A DNA stretch of 64,000 bases from Chimonanthus salicifolius (GCA_013350335.1 CM023540.1:59372962-59436961), one strand, 5' to 3'. Counted from the first letter of the stretch, positions 1 through 11,044 are shown. Numbers and translations: made by a program. Notes: generated by a model from the letters alone, not told the origin.

Positions 1-214
1 TGGATTTAGATATCATAGGGTTCGGCCATGGTGTATGGCCAAACCCCATGAACCATGTTTGTGTGATAGTTACTAGCTTAAGTATGTCTTAAATGAATGG
101 AATGGACAACCATAGATAAAATAATGCCAAGGATGTAATTAAGGGTGAAAAGGATGAACCATGGGTTCGGCCATGGTGTATGGCCGAACCCCATGGAAAA
201 TATTTGGTGGATTT
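1..214 (+). repeat. LTR-1, left fragment
   Basis: This is the part of a plus-strand family LTR that enters from the left edge. It holds two palindromes (about 18-47 and 164-195) of the form TTCGGCCATG...ATGGCC(G/A)AA. It is cut at 214 by solo LTR S1 and resumes at 3964. No protein-coding content is seen. Confidence 0.8.
210..214. other. Target-site duplication of S1, left copy (GATTT)
   Basis: GATTT directly precedes the TG terminus of S1. The identical pentamer follows its CA terminus at 3959-3963. Confidence 0.9.
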
Positions 215-935
215 TGTAACGCCCCGCCCTCTCCGAGAAATATCAGAGTCTAATTTTTTTTTTTTAAAATAATAATAAAACATCGAAAGAGAACAGGGCG
301 GCGTCACGACGCGAGCTAAGTTCAGACTACCCAAGTCTGAAACTTAACTGGCCACCCATGTGTACATGAACTAGACCATGATAATAAATCACACATGGAA
401 CAAACTACAACATGTGGAATAAACTAGATTAACTGCGGAAATAATATGAAAAGATAGCAAGTAACAGTCCCAAATGATAATTAAGATAAACAACCATCCA
501 TAGTTAATAGTCTAATCAAACCATAGCAAGTATTAACTTATTACATGTCCATCAAAATATAATTCAAATGACAATAGATAAGTAATCCTATTCAATATTC
601 AAGCACTTAGGCTTGGCTCCCCTCTCGGTCATCGACCTTCTCTTTCCCTTTCCTTGTACCTGCATTCTCCTCTGAGGATAGAATTAGGGCGTTAGATCAA
701 CGTGCCCAGTAGGTTCCCGAATCAGGGCTACCACATGTTAGCATATAAAACATGCATATATATCATATTACATGATCATCAAAAACAGGTAAAACAATGC
801 TATGAAGTATGTACATGCAATGAGTCTCTCCCATCATGTACATTCATATCCATCACTTGACGTGCCTCGTACCGTCAAGGTAAATCACAATACACTTCCA
901 TTTCTTCATCATTGAGTTGACTCATATCACATATT

Positions 936-1030
936 AGTCCTCCTGGTGGGACTCTCATCGCCTAAGGAGACCATTGTGACTATGATCATCATGTTACTCC
1001 TCCTGGCGGGACTCTCATCGCCTAAGGAGG
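936..1030 (-). repeat. Hairpin repeat pair in S1
   Basis: Two copies of a CTCCTGG(C/T)GGGA...CGCCTAAGGAG hairpin unit, about 58 bp apart. D carries the same unit in the other orientation. It belongs to the hairpin cluster found between the palindrome array and U5 in every LTR here. Confidence 0.75.
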
Positions 1031-1444
1031 ACGTAACTCATAATTGCAACACTGTAGAACCTCAGTCATCATCCCATGTCCATGCATGAGATGCCAATGC
1101 TTTGTATGCCATTTGTAAATGCATAATTCATCATTCAAAATATGGTAAGTAATAGTATGTCAATAACTCATAAAACCCTTCATGAAATCAGGTGTAAATG
1201 TGGTTACAAGTAGGTAGGAAACCTACTGAAGATTCACTTCAGTACTTGATCTTTCTTTAGCGTCACCCGATCACGACTCGCACGTCGTTCAACTTCCGGT
1301 ACCTTATCCATATATCAATCAATAAGTCATAACATCATTTACTTATTCAATCACATCTACGACCCATCCACATCATGTGGAGTTCTTCATTCATCACCTT
1401 TAATCCCATTTATTACTTAACCCAATTCCATCAAATAATCATTG

Positions 1445-2655
1445 ATGGGGTTCGGCCATACTACATGGCCGAACCGCATCCTATGGGTTTTTATCCCACT
1501 TTCCTTCATCAACCATGATTTGTTATTTGTTTACATTAAGTTCACTAAATTTAATAACTTAGAAACTTTTCAATCAAATAAAATGGTCCATGGGGTTCGG
1601 CCATACATATGGCTGAACCCAATGGTTCCCTTGGTTCCATAACTCCAACATCCATGCGCTATTTTTGGTTATGATTGCTACATGATTCAGCCCTCTATTG
1701 GCCAACCAAAATCAGCAAGCTTATTTCTATTCAACACACATAAGAAAACCCATAAACTTGGTCCATTCATCCCAAAAATAGCCCCATGGGGTTCGGCCAT
1801 GCACATGGCTGAACCCAATGGTTCTCTTGATCTGATTATCACCATGATTATTCATGGTTTAATCATGCTAACTCAACCATGAATTAAACATGGTTCAGCC
1901 GCATAGTAATCCTCCAAAACAGTAACATGTTAATCCATTTATTTCCATAAGAACACCATATCTTCATATGGTTTTTAACTCACCAAAATCATCAAAAACT
2001 TACATGGGGTTCGGCCACCTTGCCATGTTTTGGTCTTTCAAACATGTTTAAGGTGTCATTTATTCATATAAAAATCAGTACATTATTGCTGCATTTTTAC
2101 CTCTCAAAACCATCCAATAAATTCACCACTTTGTCCAAATAACCATAACACCTCATGGGATTGGTCCATTTCATCAATTTTAATCCACTGTTTTAGACCC
2201 ATGTTAACTTCAATCCTTATGTCATTCAAATCCATGTTTTTAACCCTCTCTAAAACATGCATTTGAATCTTAAATAAAACCCAAAAACAGTCCACCAAAA
2301 CTCTATGGTTTTCATGTTTCAAAAACATCAAAACCAAACATCATTTGCATGGGGTTCGGCCCTCCATGGTGGCCGAACTCTATGACCTTTGGTTTTGAAT
2401 TTCTTAATCTTCATATAGGTCTAAATCAGACTTCCTTATTTATGTTTTAACCTTTTTAAAACATACACTTTAAATCATCTAAAAACAGTCCATAAAACTC
2501 CATGGTTTCCATGTTTCAAAACATGAAAACCAACCAATCTTTTACATGGGGTTCGGCCCTCCATGGTGGCCAAACCCAATGGTTATTTTTACCATTTTTA
2601 AACCTCTATTAATCAAGGTTAAAACCTTGGTGTATTCGGCCATAACCATGGCCCA
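1445..2655. repeat. TTCGGCC palindrome array in S1
   Basis: Palindromes at about 1446-1478, 1592-1622, 1789-1818, 2350-2382 and 2548-2576, with a weaker copy near 2634-2655 and a half copy near 2006. Arms are GGGGTTCGGCC and GGCCGAACCCC, with a loop of 5 to 10 bases. The spacers between copies are unrelated to one another. All copies lie downstream of the GTAAGT in the LTR's own orientation. Confidence 0.85.
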
Positions 2656-2704
2656 ATACACACCCCATTTGCTCCATGTTATTAAACCAAAATAACATAT
2701 AAAT

Positions 2705-2710
2705 ACTTAC
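2705..2710 (-). promoter_or_regulatory. Splice-donor-like GTAAGT in S1
   Basis: The minus strand reads TTTGGTAAGTATTT. The same motif occupies the same LTR zone in A, B, D, F and G. Splicing itself is inferred. Confidence 0.5.
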
Positions 2711-3958
2711 CAAACTTCCAATCTTTCTCTTTGCCTTTGGTCCTTGGTTTCTCCCTTTTATTTCTTCCTTTCTTTTGCTGTTTTGTGCTTGATCTACTGG
2801 TGCAAACACCTCTGATATTCCAGCTAGGAAAACGAATTCGAGAGAGGGAGAGAGAGATGGGAAAATCTTGGGTTTGCAATGACAAAATTCAGCCAACCTT
2901 GGTGATTGTTTCCTTTAGTATTTCAGCCCCCAAAACCCCTCCATTCCCTCATCAATCTTTACCAAAAACGATGGGTCTTGGGTGCTATCCAATGCACCTC
3001 TTGGTACCTGCCTATGCAGCCTTTCAACTCCTCAAGCAACACCTCCCATTTCCATGTGTTTCATTTAAAATTTAACATGGAAAAACACCCCAACAAGTCC
3101 CCAACGTGTGGGACTTGTTTTGGTGGTTATGACTGAGCCAAACCACTCCTATTCCCTCTGAACTCACTGATTTATAGTCCCATTGAATTCCACTTTGACT
3201 CACCCAACTCAGATGTCCAACTCACATGTCCAACTCACCTCATTAATTAACAATCATTTATTACATTTGAATCAACTCATTTTTAATTCAAATTAAATAA
3301 AATCAGTTCCACTTAACCTGATTGAACTCACCATTGAACTCATTTGTGGGCCCACACGGTCGGCTGTGGTCAACTAAGTCAACCCAACCCGTTTTGACTC
3401 CATGGCCCAATTATAGGTATTTTGGTCATTTGTAATTGGTTTTAACATGTGCATCAGGCCAACCCATTTTTACTATACCTGATTTCCAATCAATTCAGCT
3501 TGACCCCATTTAATTTGAGCTCAGACAATGGTCAAATCATCCATTTTGACCCATTGGGTCCAATTGGGCCCTTTGACCCATTTAGCCATTTTCGACCCAA
3601 TTGATGCACATTACCCATCCAATCAAATTTGAAATTTATAATGTGTTCATAGAATCTTAATTTGAGCAATGGGTCCCACCTTTTCCTTATTTAACATTAC
3701 AAACATTTAATTTAGCAAACCAGGGGCATTTTCGTAATTATTCCAATCATTGAGAATTCTTTGACACAATTAACCATTTTGACCCAATTTGATGTACATT
3801 ACCCATCCATTAAAATTTGACCCTTATAATATGTTCATAGGATCTTAGTTTGAGCAATAGGCCCCACTATTTCCTTATTCAACATCACAACCATTAAATT
3901 TACCAATCCAGGGGTATTTTCGTAATTATCCACATCATTGAGAAATCTGGGTGTTACA

Positions 3959-3963
3959 GATTT
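3959..3963. other. Target-site duplication of S1, right copy (GATTT)
   Basis: GATTT follows the terminal TTACA of S1 and matches 210-214. Confidence 0.9.
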
Positions 3964-5455
3964 AAATGGTAATCAATGATAAACAATTGTGGTACAAGTG
4001 ATTAGATGTATGAATCAAGAGGTCATGATCTTGTATCTAACTTAAAGATTAAAGGGTTGAAAGATGAGCATGAAACCAAGGAAGTGAGGTTCGGCCCTGT
4101 TGTATGGCCGAACCCCACTAAGGAATTTTTATGGACTTAGGTTGTTGTGTGTGTTAAAAGGTTAATGTGTGAATGATTAGATTAATGGATTGGTGATTGG
4201 ACTTAATTAAAAGGATCAAATGACTTGAAAGAGGGACCAAAATCAAGATGGTGAGGTTCGGCCATGTTGTATGGCCGAATCCCACTAAGGTGGATTTTGG
4301 TGGACTAAGGGTTAAGTAATTAGTTAAGTGGTGATTGAGTAATAAATAAAGGAAGGGTTAAAATCAAAGTAAGTGAGGTTCAGCCATGGTGTATGGCCGA
4401 ACCCCACAAGGGTGTGTTTATGACTTAGACCAAATGGTAAGTCAAATGGAATATGGATTGACTTGTTGATATGTAACAACGTGATGGGAACATACAAACG
4501 GTGCATGATCTTGAGCGGTGACCGGTTTAGAAGCAAGGACATTTTTAGTGGTCTTGGTAGGATTCTGTCTCATTGGAACATGGTTATGTAATATGTTTTA
4601 TCTTTATTTTGATGATTTGTGTTTTAAATATCTTATGTTTCAAATGTGGGGTTTTAATGCTATGGTTATTTATATTACATAGCATATGGACATGTACATC
4701 TCATCCATGTCATGGGAAGGAAGTTTGTATCCGGAGGCCACACTCCATCGGGGCGTCTGAAAGACCACTGTGGGGATACCTTGATGAGGAGAATTCCATC
4801 AAGAGGTTACATGTGTTGTGATGGGTGGAACTCATTGCATAAGACATATGGCATGGCATGATTTCATATGGTTTTGAGGATATGATATTATATATGATTT
4901 TGTTACTAACCCATGTGTTAGCCTTATTTAGAATTCCTACTGTGCGCGTTGTTCTAACGCCCTACTTCTACCCTAGTTGATGACACAGGGAATGAATAGA
5001 ATGAGGAACGGGATTGGAGTCAAGCTCAGGAGCTTAGATGATTTAAGTTATATGTTGTTAAGTTACTCATGGATATTGTATTTGAGTAGCTAGTAATTGG
5101 GAATGTAATAACGTAGATATGATTGCTATGGTTTGGATGGTTGATTTTGGATATTTAACTTAAGGCAAATAATATTAAGTATTGGACTACTTTGCTATCT
5201 AAATTGGAATAGGATTGTTATCCTATTGTTATTCCACATGATTTATTCCGCATGTTTAATTTGATGTACGTGTGAACCGTTTTCATGGACTTAGTCCATG
5301 CACACATAGGGTTGGCCAGTTAAGGGTCGGACTTAGAAGTCCGGACTTAGCTCGCTTCGTGACGTCCCGCTCTTTATCACTCTTGTTTATTTATTTAAAA
5401 AAAAAAAATAGACTCTGATTTTAGATTAAAAGGAGTGAAAAGGGCGGGTGTTACA
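3964..5455 (+). repeat. LTR-1, right fragment with U5 end
   Basis: Continuation of the plus-strand LTR broken by S1. It contains palindromes (4086-4118, 4254-4284, 4375-4406), a hairpin unit at about 4733-4806, the conserved GGGCG...AACGCCC-type block near 4945-4970, the conserved GGCCAGTTAAGGGTCGG block near 5312-5345, an A-rich stretch at 5397, and a terminal GGGTGTTACA ending at 5455. The following TTATG (5456-5460) belongs to F's 5' LTR, because F's 3' LTR shows the same sequence uninterrupted at 12630. LTR-1 therefore inserted into F. Its start lies left of the window, so I cannot tell whether it is a solo LTR. Confidence 0.88.
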
Positions 5456-5599
5456 TTATGAGCCATGGATTTAAAATCCATCCAAGAAATGAGATGGAAA
5501 ATATGGACAAAACCCTAATAGGTAAGATGGATTACTAAGGACACTATGTATATATGGTTTATATATGCATGCATGGCTTAAGCATGAAAAATGGTCAAG

Positions 5600-6870
5600 G
5601 ATCATGGTTCGGCCCTTGCATGGCCGAACCCTAATTTTGATGTATACATGGCTAGGGACCTCATGCATGTCCAAGATCAGGAATATGATCAAGGATCATG
5701 GTTTGGCCCTCGCATGGCCAAACCCTAGATTTTATGCATGGACCATTAAGGACAAAGGAAGGGTTGGATGAGGTTCAGCCATGATGTATGGCTGAACCCC
5801 ATCAAGGGATATAATCATAGATATGTGATTTTTAAGGTTAAGTGATGAACCATAGGGTTCAACCATGTTGTATGGCCGAACCCCATCAAGGGATATAATC
5901 ATAGATATGTGATTTTTAAGGTTAAGTGATGAACCATAGGGTTCAGCCATGTTGTATGGCTGAACCCCATGGAAGGGTGTTAATGATGTTAAAAGGTTTT
6001 AAATCGATGTACGTTAGTGATTTTAAATGGTTTTAAAGGAGGGAAATAATGGAGGAATGTTAATGATTTTAAATGATCTCAAATGTTGTAAATGGTGAAG
6101 AACCATGGACCATGGGTTCGGCCATGTTGTATGGTCGAACCCCATGGAGGGATATTGATGGACTTCGATATATTTGGACCATGAAAATGATGGAAGACAT
6201 GTTGATGGACGTTGGGTTGAAAAATGATGACCTAAATGTATGATTAAACCCCCCCCCCCCCCCCCCCCCATGGTGGGACTTGATTTATGGACCTAATGTT
6301 GTAAATGATTTAAAGGGAGGATGAAAATGGGACACCATGGGTTCGGCCATGTTGTATGGCCGAACCCCATGAACCATTTTAATGGGTCATTTATGGATCT
6401 ATGCATGTTTAAATGAATGAATGAACAAGCTAAGGAATGGAGGGATTTGTTAGGGATTTATGTCATGATTAATGAACCATTTATGGATCTATGTTTATGG
6501 ATCATTTATGGACCTAAGTATGTATAAATAAAAGGAGTGATTAGCTATGGAAAGAATAATGGCTAAGATGGAAAGATGGTGAAAATGAAAGGACCATAGG
6601 TTCGGCCATGGTGTATGGCCGAATACCATGGAGAATGTTTTGTGGACTTTGGGTTTTACAAATGTTAAATGATTAACTTATGTGTGTTTGGATTAATGAA
6701 TCAAAAAGATGGCATGATCTTGGACCCACATGATTAAAATGATAAGGGATTAAAAAGGGGACCAAACCAAAAGGGTGAGGTTAGGCCTTGTTGTATCGCC
6801 GAACCCCACTCATGGGTGATTGTGGACTTAAACATATTTCAGCCCTAAGATATGGCCAAACCCCACTAGT
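5600..6870. repeat. TTCGGCC palindrome array in F 5' LTR
   Basis: Copies at about 5603-5632, 5700-5727, 5772-5802, 5857-5885, 5938-5970, 6113-6145, 6339-6371, 6598-6630 and 6777-6809, with a degraded one near 6840-6866. This is the longest array in the window. Two variants occur: a short-loop type (TTCGGCCCTTGCATGGCCGAA near 5605) and the usual TTCGGCCATG-N4-ATGGCCGAA type. An 80-bp stretch containing a palindrome is locally duplicated (5800-5880 and 5880-5965). Confidence 0.88.
6248..6269. repeat. Poly-C tract, 22 bases
   Basis: Uninterrupted run of 22 C. The reverse-oriented LTR G has the matching G-rich tract near 14977-14997, so the tract is an old feature of this LTR subfamily. Confidence 0.9.
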
Positions 6871-7299
6871 GGACGGTGGATAGTGGATGATGGACAGTCG
6901 ACAGTGGATAGTGGACAATGGACAGCTAGTAACCGGCTGATTTTAAAAATGAAATACTTATGTGATTTTCCAAATGGTTAAATTAAATTGGAAGGATGAA
7001 GGGAATGGGTTAAACCAATTAATTTGATTATTTTCTGGAATTTATTTAAGGTAAAAAGATTCCGCAACCAGGGGTACGATCGGCGAGCGGTTTTTGGACG
7101 AAAACGCAAGGCGAAGATAATTGGTCGTTGGTAGGACTCCTACCACATTGAAAACCATGGAATATGTACATGTGAATGATTTACTAGAATTATTTTGATA
7201 TCAAATGATATATCTTAATGATGGGATTTTAATACTATGATTTGTATTATTACATAGCATGTTTGCACTTGCATCTCATGCATGGCATGGGAGGGATCA

Positions 7300-7575
7300 A
7301 ATGTAACCGGAGTCCACGCTCCGTCGGAGTGTCCGTAAGGCATTCGTGGGGGTACCTTGATGTGCATTATCCATCAAGAGAGATGTATGATTGAATTGTA
7401 ACTGGAGTTCCATGCTCCGTCTGGGCGTCCGTAAGGCAGTCGTTGGGATACCTTGATGTGCATTATCCATCAAGAGGGAAACTATGTTTGAAATGTAACT
7501 AGAGTTCCACGCTCCGTCGGGGCGTCTGTAAGGCAGCGCGGGGATAGCTTGATGTGCATTTTCCATCAAGAGGGA
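7300..7575 (+). repeat. Three larger hairpin units (about 92-97 bp) in F 5' LTR
   Basis: Three copies of a unit starting GTAAC(C/T)(G/A)GAGT and containing CTCCGTC, a GGCGTCCGTAAGGCA-like segment and ACCTTGATG...CATCAAGAG. They precede the 47-bp array and share its CTTGATG/CATCAAG arms, so the 47-bp unit looks like an amplified sub-part. Confidence 0.8.
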
Positions 7576-7582
7576 TACTATG

Positions 7583-8059
7583 TGATTGTGATGCCTTGAT
7601 AAGGATTTTCCATCAAGAGGGATACTATGTGATTGTGGTACCTTGATGAGGCTTTTCCATCAAGAGGGATACTATGTGATTGAGATACCTTGATGAGGAT
7701 TTTCCATCAAGGATACTTTGTGATTGTGATACCTTGATGAGGCTTTTCCATCAAGAGGGATACTATGTGATTGTGATGCCTTGATGAGGATTTTCCATCA
7801 AGAGGGACACTATGTGATTGTGGTACGTTGATGAAGCTTTTCCATCAAGAGGGATACTATGTGATTGTGATACCTTGATGAGGATTTTCCATCAAGAGGG
7901 ATACTTATGTGATTGTGATACCTTGATGAGGATTTTCCATCAAGAGGGATACTATGTGATTGTGATACCTTGATGAGGCTTGTCCATCAAGAGGGATACT
8001 ATATGATTGTGATGCCTTGATGAAGATTTTCCATCAAGAGGGATACTATGTGATTGTGA
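7583..8059 (+). repeat. 47-bp tandem hairpin array, about 10 copies
   Basis: Ten units of about 47 bp, each with CCTTGATGAGG, a short T-rich loop, CCATCAAGAGGG and ACTATGTGATTG. The arms CTTGATG and CATCAAG are complementary, so each unit can form a small hairpin. One unit has a 3-base deletion (near 7710) and one has CGTTGATG (7827). Most copies differ at only one to three positions, which points to recent expansion. The other LTRs have one to three related units at this place. Confidence 0.9.
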
Positions 8060-8702
8060 TATGGATGATGGGTGGGACTCATAGCATATGACACCCATGG
8101 CATGGCATTTACTTGCATGGTTTTGATATTATTTATATCTCTGTGTTTTGTTTATACTAATCCATGTGTTAACCCTACTCGGACTACCTACTGGGCGCGT
8201 TGTCTAACGCCCTACTTCTACCTTAGATGGTGACATAGGAATGGACGAAGCAAAGGACGTGATCGGAGCCAAGCTTAGGAGCTTGGATGATTAGATTCAT
8301 TTTATTTAAGTTTAATTATGGACAATGTAATTTGAATAGCTAGTGTTTGGGATTGTAATAAGTTAGACTATTTGCTATGGTTTGGACTTTTATTTTGGGA
8401 CGTTTTAAGTTAAGGTAATATTTATTATTAAGTGATGTACTTCCTTTCTATTTAATAATTGGTAGGATAGACTCTATTATAATTTCCCAATTAAGTTTAA
8501 TTCCGCAAGCTTAGCCTTAGCGCGTGTGAACCGTTCTCGTGGATTTAGTCCATGCACACATATGGTTGACTAGTTAAGGGTCGGGCTTTGGAAGCTCAGA
8601 CTTAGTTCGCGTCATGACGTCCCGTTCTCTCTCACTCTTTTATTTCAAAAAAAAAAATAGACTTTGATTTTCGGCTAGTGAAAAAGGGCGGGCCGTTACA
8701 GT

Positions 8703-8713
8703 TGGTATCAGAG
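8703..8713 (+). other. Primer-binding site of F
   Basis: TGGTATCAGAG begins two bases after the LTR end. It matches the 3' end complement of plant initiator-methionine tRNA, as in A (29463-29474). Confidence 0.88.
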
Positions 8714-8929
8714 AAAAACAGGAAGAGTAAATCTTTCGAAGTAAGATTAAGACGGTATCATGTCTCACTGACAGATAAGAATCCCAACTGACCGACTCTT
8801 CGGAGTCCGCTGCACGAGGACCGGATTAATTTACTTCGTTAGACTCAGACTGAAGCATTCATTCTGAGAGCAACATTTGACGAAAAAGGAATAATAGCAA
8901 GGGAAGGATAGTCACTATAAAATGGATTT

Positions 8930-9290
8930 ACCAAACATAGCAAATTAGGACATATTTTTCCCGAAAAAGAGAAACATCCGGATTGTTTTCCCCAACATTG
9001 AGAAACACCACTTGATAGATAGGAAAGTCTCCCCGAAAACAAGAAAACAACAGGATTTCCCCAAATGGAGAAACAATGATGGATTTTATCAAACATAGCA
9101 AAATAGGAAAAATTCCCCGAATTCCCCAAAATTGAGAAAGAACACTTGATACTTAGGAAGTTTTCCCCAAAACTAAGGGTGCTTATTTGGCAATTTCCCA
9201 AACAAGAGACATTATGTGATACTTGGGAAGTTTTCCCCAAAAATATAAGAGTGCTTATTTGGCAATTTTCCCCAAAATACGTAAACACAA
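8930..9290 (+). repeat. TTTTCCCCAAA repeats in the F leader
   Basis: Between PBS and gag there are at least six spaced copies of a segment with TTCCCC(A/G)AA, often followed by TTGAGAAA or by GTGCTTATTTGGCAA, with ACTTGATACTTAGGAAG nearby. A has the same motif family at about 29705-29905. The segment is non-coding in the gag direction. A 147-aa minus-strand ORF here is a by-product of the repeats. Confidence 0.75.
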
Positions 9291-9305
9291 AACTTTACGA
9301 AGAAA

Positions 9306-9333
9306 CTAAGTCAACGATGTTTCAATAACTTAG
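9306..9333 (+). promoter_or_regulatory. Splice-acceptor-like site before F gag
   Basis: CTAAG at 9306-9310 (branch-point-like) is followed 23 bases later by ACTTAG|G at 9333, four bases before the gag ATG. A and D have the same arrangement. Use as an acceptor is inferred. Confidence 0.4.
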
Positions 9334-9337
9334 GAAA

Positions 9338-9751
9338 ATGCCTCCAAGGAGAAGAACCCGACAAAACCCACGTCTGGAGGAAGAGGTACAGCAGCCACGC
9401 CAAGAAGAGGAGCAGAATGGAGTAAATATTCATGTGGTACCTCCCGAGCTACAGAACTTAGTGCAAACTGTAGTCACTTCCGTTTTACAGCAACTCTTGA
9501 ACGGAAATGGAGACACAACCTCCAATGAAACACAGGACCTCTTGGGGGAAATGCCTTTCGCCCTCACAAGAGATTCAAACCCAACTTTGGGAGACCTTCA
9601 GCCTCTACTTGAAGTTCCTGTTTCCAGTGTGGTTAGCAGGGCCATTTCAAAAGAGAGTGTCCACAGAACTATAAATCTTCGCACTTCAGGGGTTCTTTCC
9701 GTCGTCCAGCTCGACCAGCTCAGTCACAAGGACCTAGAGCACATGACCTGA
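9338..9751 (+). pseudogene. gag: Truncated gag of F
   Basis: The 137-codon ORF starts with the family's basic N-terminus (MPPRRRTRQNPR, compare MQPKRRTRRNPR in A) and keeps the acidic/glutamine segment and the PPEL-Q-LVQ motif near residue 40. The rest of the capsid region, including the W-rich core seen in A, is deleted: sequence after about residue 70 jumps to short pieces of the later capsid region and the proline-rich linker in changing frames, then stops. The CCHC knuckle is absent. It would encode at most a Gag N-terminal fragment, so a working capsid is not expected. Confidence 0.8.
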
Positions 9752-9795
9752 CAGGACGGGCACCTACTCCGACAGGATCTGGACCACTGAATGCT

Positions 9796-9987
9796 TTGGT
9801 TTCTCCTCCAGAGACAGTGGATCATTCGGTGATTCAAGGTATGGCAGTAGTTTGTAGTTCATATGCTTATGCGTTATTTAATTTCGGAGCATTCCACTCT
9901 CTAGTATCTACTGCCTTCACATCTGTTACTCGCACTTTAGTACAACAAATGTCCACTGCACTTACTATAGTATCCCATGATAGATAA
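9796..9987 (+). pseudogene. Protease remnant of F
   Basis: 63 codons aligning with the retropepsin region of A and B ([11 protein letters not shown] then SSYAYALF). The catalytic triplet Asp-Ser-Gly in the other copies has become Asn-Phe-Gly (residues about 29-31), so the aspartic protease cannot work. The ORF stops at 9987, where non-coding sequence begins. Confidence 0.82.
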
Positions 9988-10343
9988 TTGGTGGGTATAT
10001 TGGTCCCGCGATAGATACAGTGGTCCCATGGTAGATATGACAGTGCTATGGATAGATATTATCTTCCCGTGGATGGGGCCTTCCATGTTGGTTTGGATTG
10101 ATGCCGAAAAGTGGCATTAGAGACGCATCGGTCGTGTGACGGACATTTTGGTCCCATAGTTGACATATTGGTCTTATGATAGACATCTTGATTCCATAGT
10201 CGACACATTGGTCGTATGTTAGACATGTTAGTCCTGTGATAGACATATTAGTCCTACGAAGGTATTAGTTATGCCCATGAATGAATTATACCCATGGAGG
10301 GGTTAGATTCATGGATCTAACGGACAAAATCTTTCGTCCCTAA
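9988..10343 (+). repeat. Non-coding replacement segment in F
   Basis: 356 bp between the protease remnant and the RT fragment. It is built of degenerate units of about 20-23 bp around TTGGTC(C/T)(C/T)AT and AT(A/T)G(A/T)AGACAT. It replaces protease-RT coding sequence. Two parts resemble E's non-coding internal sequence (39080-39260, reverse strand): GGTTTGGATTGATG, and ATGCCCATGAAT followed by TATACCCAT. No coding potential is seen. Confidence 0.65.
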
Positions 10344-11006
10344 TTGGAAAAGTTTGTAATCATCTTCATTAACAATCTCCTAATTGATTCCAACAATCGT
10401 GAGGAGCATATAGAACATCTAAGGATAGTCTTGGACACCTTGAAGAAAAATCAATTAAATGCCATAGCAAGCAAGTGCGAGTTCTGGCTATCTGAGGTCA
10501 ATTTCTTAGGACATGTCACATGCAACGATGCAATATGGGTCGTGATAGATCGATGGACCAAGTCCGTACACTTCTTTGAGTTTGAGGTGGGAGACTTAGT
10601 GTTCTTGAAAGTCTCGCCACGGAAGGGACACATGCAATTCGGGAAGAAAGGGAAATTGTCGCCTAGAATTGTGGGGCCGTTTCCAATCCTAAAAGGGGTG
10701 GGGGAGGTGGCTTATCAATTGGCACTTCCTCCACAGTTGTTGTCGTTGCACGATGTGTTCCATGTCTCCATGTTGAGGAAATTCAACCCTGATCCTTCAC
10801 ATGTGTTGAACGTGCAAGATGTGGATGTGCAAAGCGACGTAACTTCTGTGGAGAAGCCGGTCAGAGTGATCCGGAAGGAACAAAGAGTACCATGGAACTG
10901 CGTCGTTCAGTTCGTCAAGGTGGTATGGGATCGACATAGTAATGAGGAGGCCACCTGGGAACTTGAATCAGAAATGAGGGCAGCTCATCCTGACCTTTTT
11001 GTATAA
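10344..11006 (+). pseudogene. Fused RT-integrase-chromodomain mini-ORF of F
   Basis: One uninterrupted 220-codon frame made by two internal deletions. Residues 1-57 are an RT fragment in which the YxDD-type site (FIDD in A and B) has become FINN. Residues about 58-77 come from the start of the integrase catalytic region (DAIWVV-DR-TKS). From about residue 78 on it is the integrase C-terminal domain ([16 protein letters not shown]) and a chromodomain ending [16 protein letters not shown]. Both joins keep the frame. The catalytic integrase residues are lost. The product, if made, would be an integrase-tail/chromodomain protein without enzymatic activity; expression is unknown. Confidence 0.82.
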
Positions 11007-11044
11007 GTTATTTGAAACCCTACTTCGCTCGATTTTCGGGATGA

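Larger units (their letters stand above)
215..3958 (-). mobile_element. Solo LTR S1 (Ty3/gypsy Tekay-like family)
   Basis: A complete 3,744-bp LTR in reverse orientation without internal region. On the plus strand it starts TGTAACGCCCCGCCC and ends GGGTGTTACA, and GATTT flanks both sides. Reading the minus strand from 3958: an AT-rich zone; a GA/CT-rich zone near 2820-2860; a splice-donor-like GTAAGT at 2710-2705; a palindrome array (about 2655 to 1445); a hairpin cluster (1030-936); the conserved hairpin block near 690; and U5 ending at 215. It most likely formed by recombination between the two LTRs of a full element. Short ORFs inside (for example 2609-2896 minus) are fortuitous. Confidence 0.93.
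5456..8700 (+). repeat. F 5' LTR (start missing from window)
   Basis: Begins in mid-LTR at the point equal to 12630 of the 3' LTR and runs to the terminal GCCGTTACA at 8700, immediately before the PBS. It contains a palindrome array, a 22-base C tract, a large tandem hairpin array and a conserved U5. It keeps about 2.3 kb (roughly 6163 to 8440) that the 3' LTR lacks. Confidence 0.88.

Noticed and set aside
7583..8059. Centromeric or subtelomeric satellite
   Set aside because: Only ten 47-bp units, inside an LTR at the place where other LTRs have one to three related units.
8845..9288. 147-codon minus-strand ORF in the F leader
   Set aside because: Antisense to the TTTTCCCC repeats; absent from A's leader.
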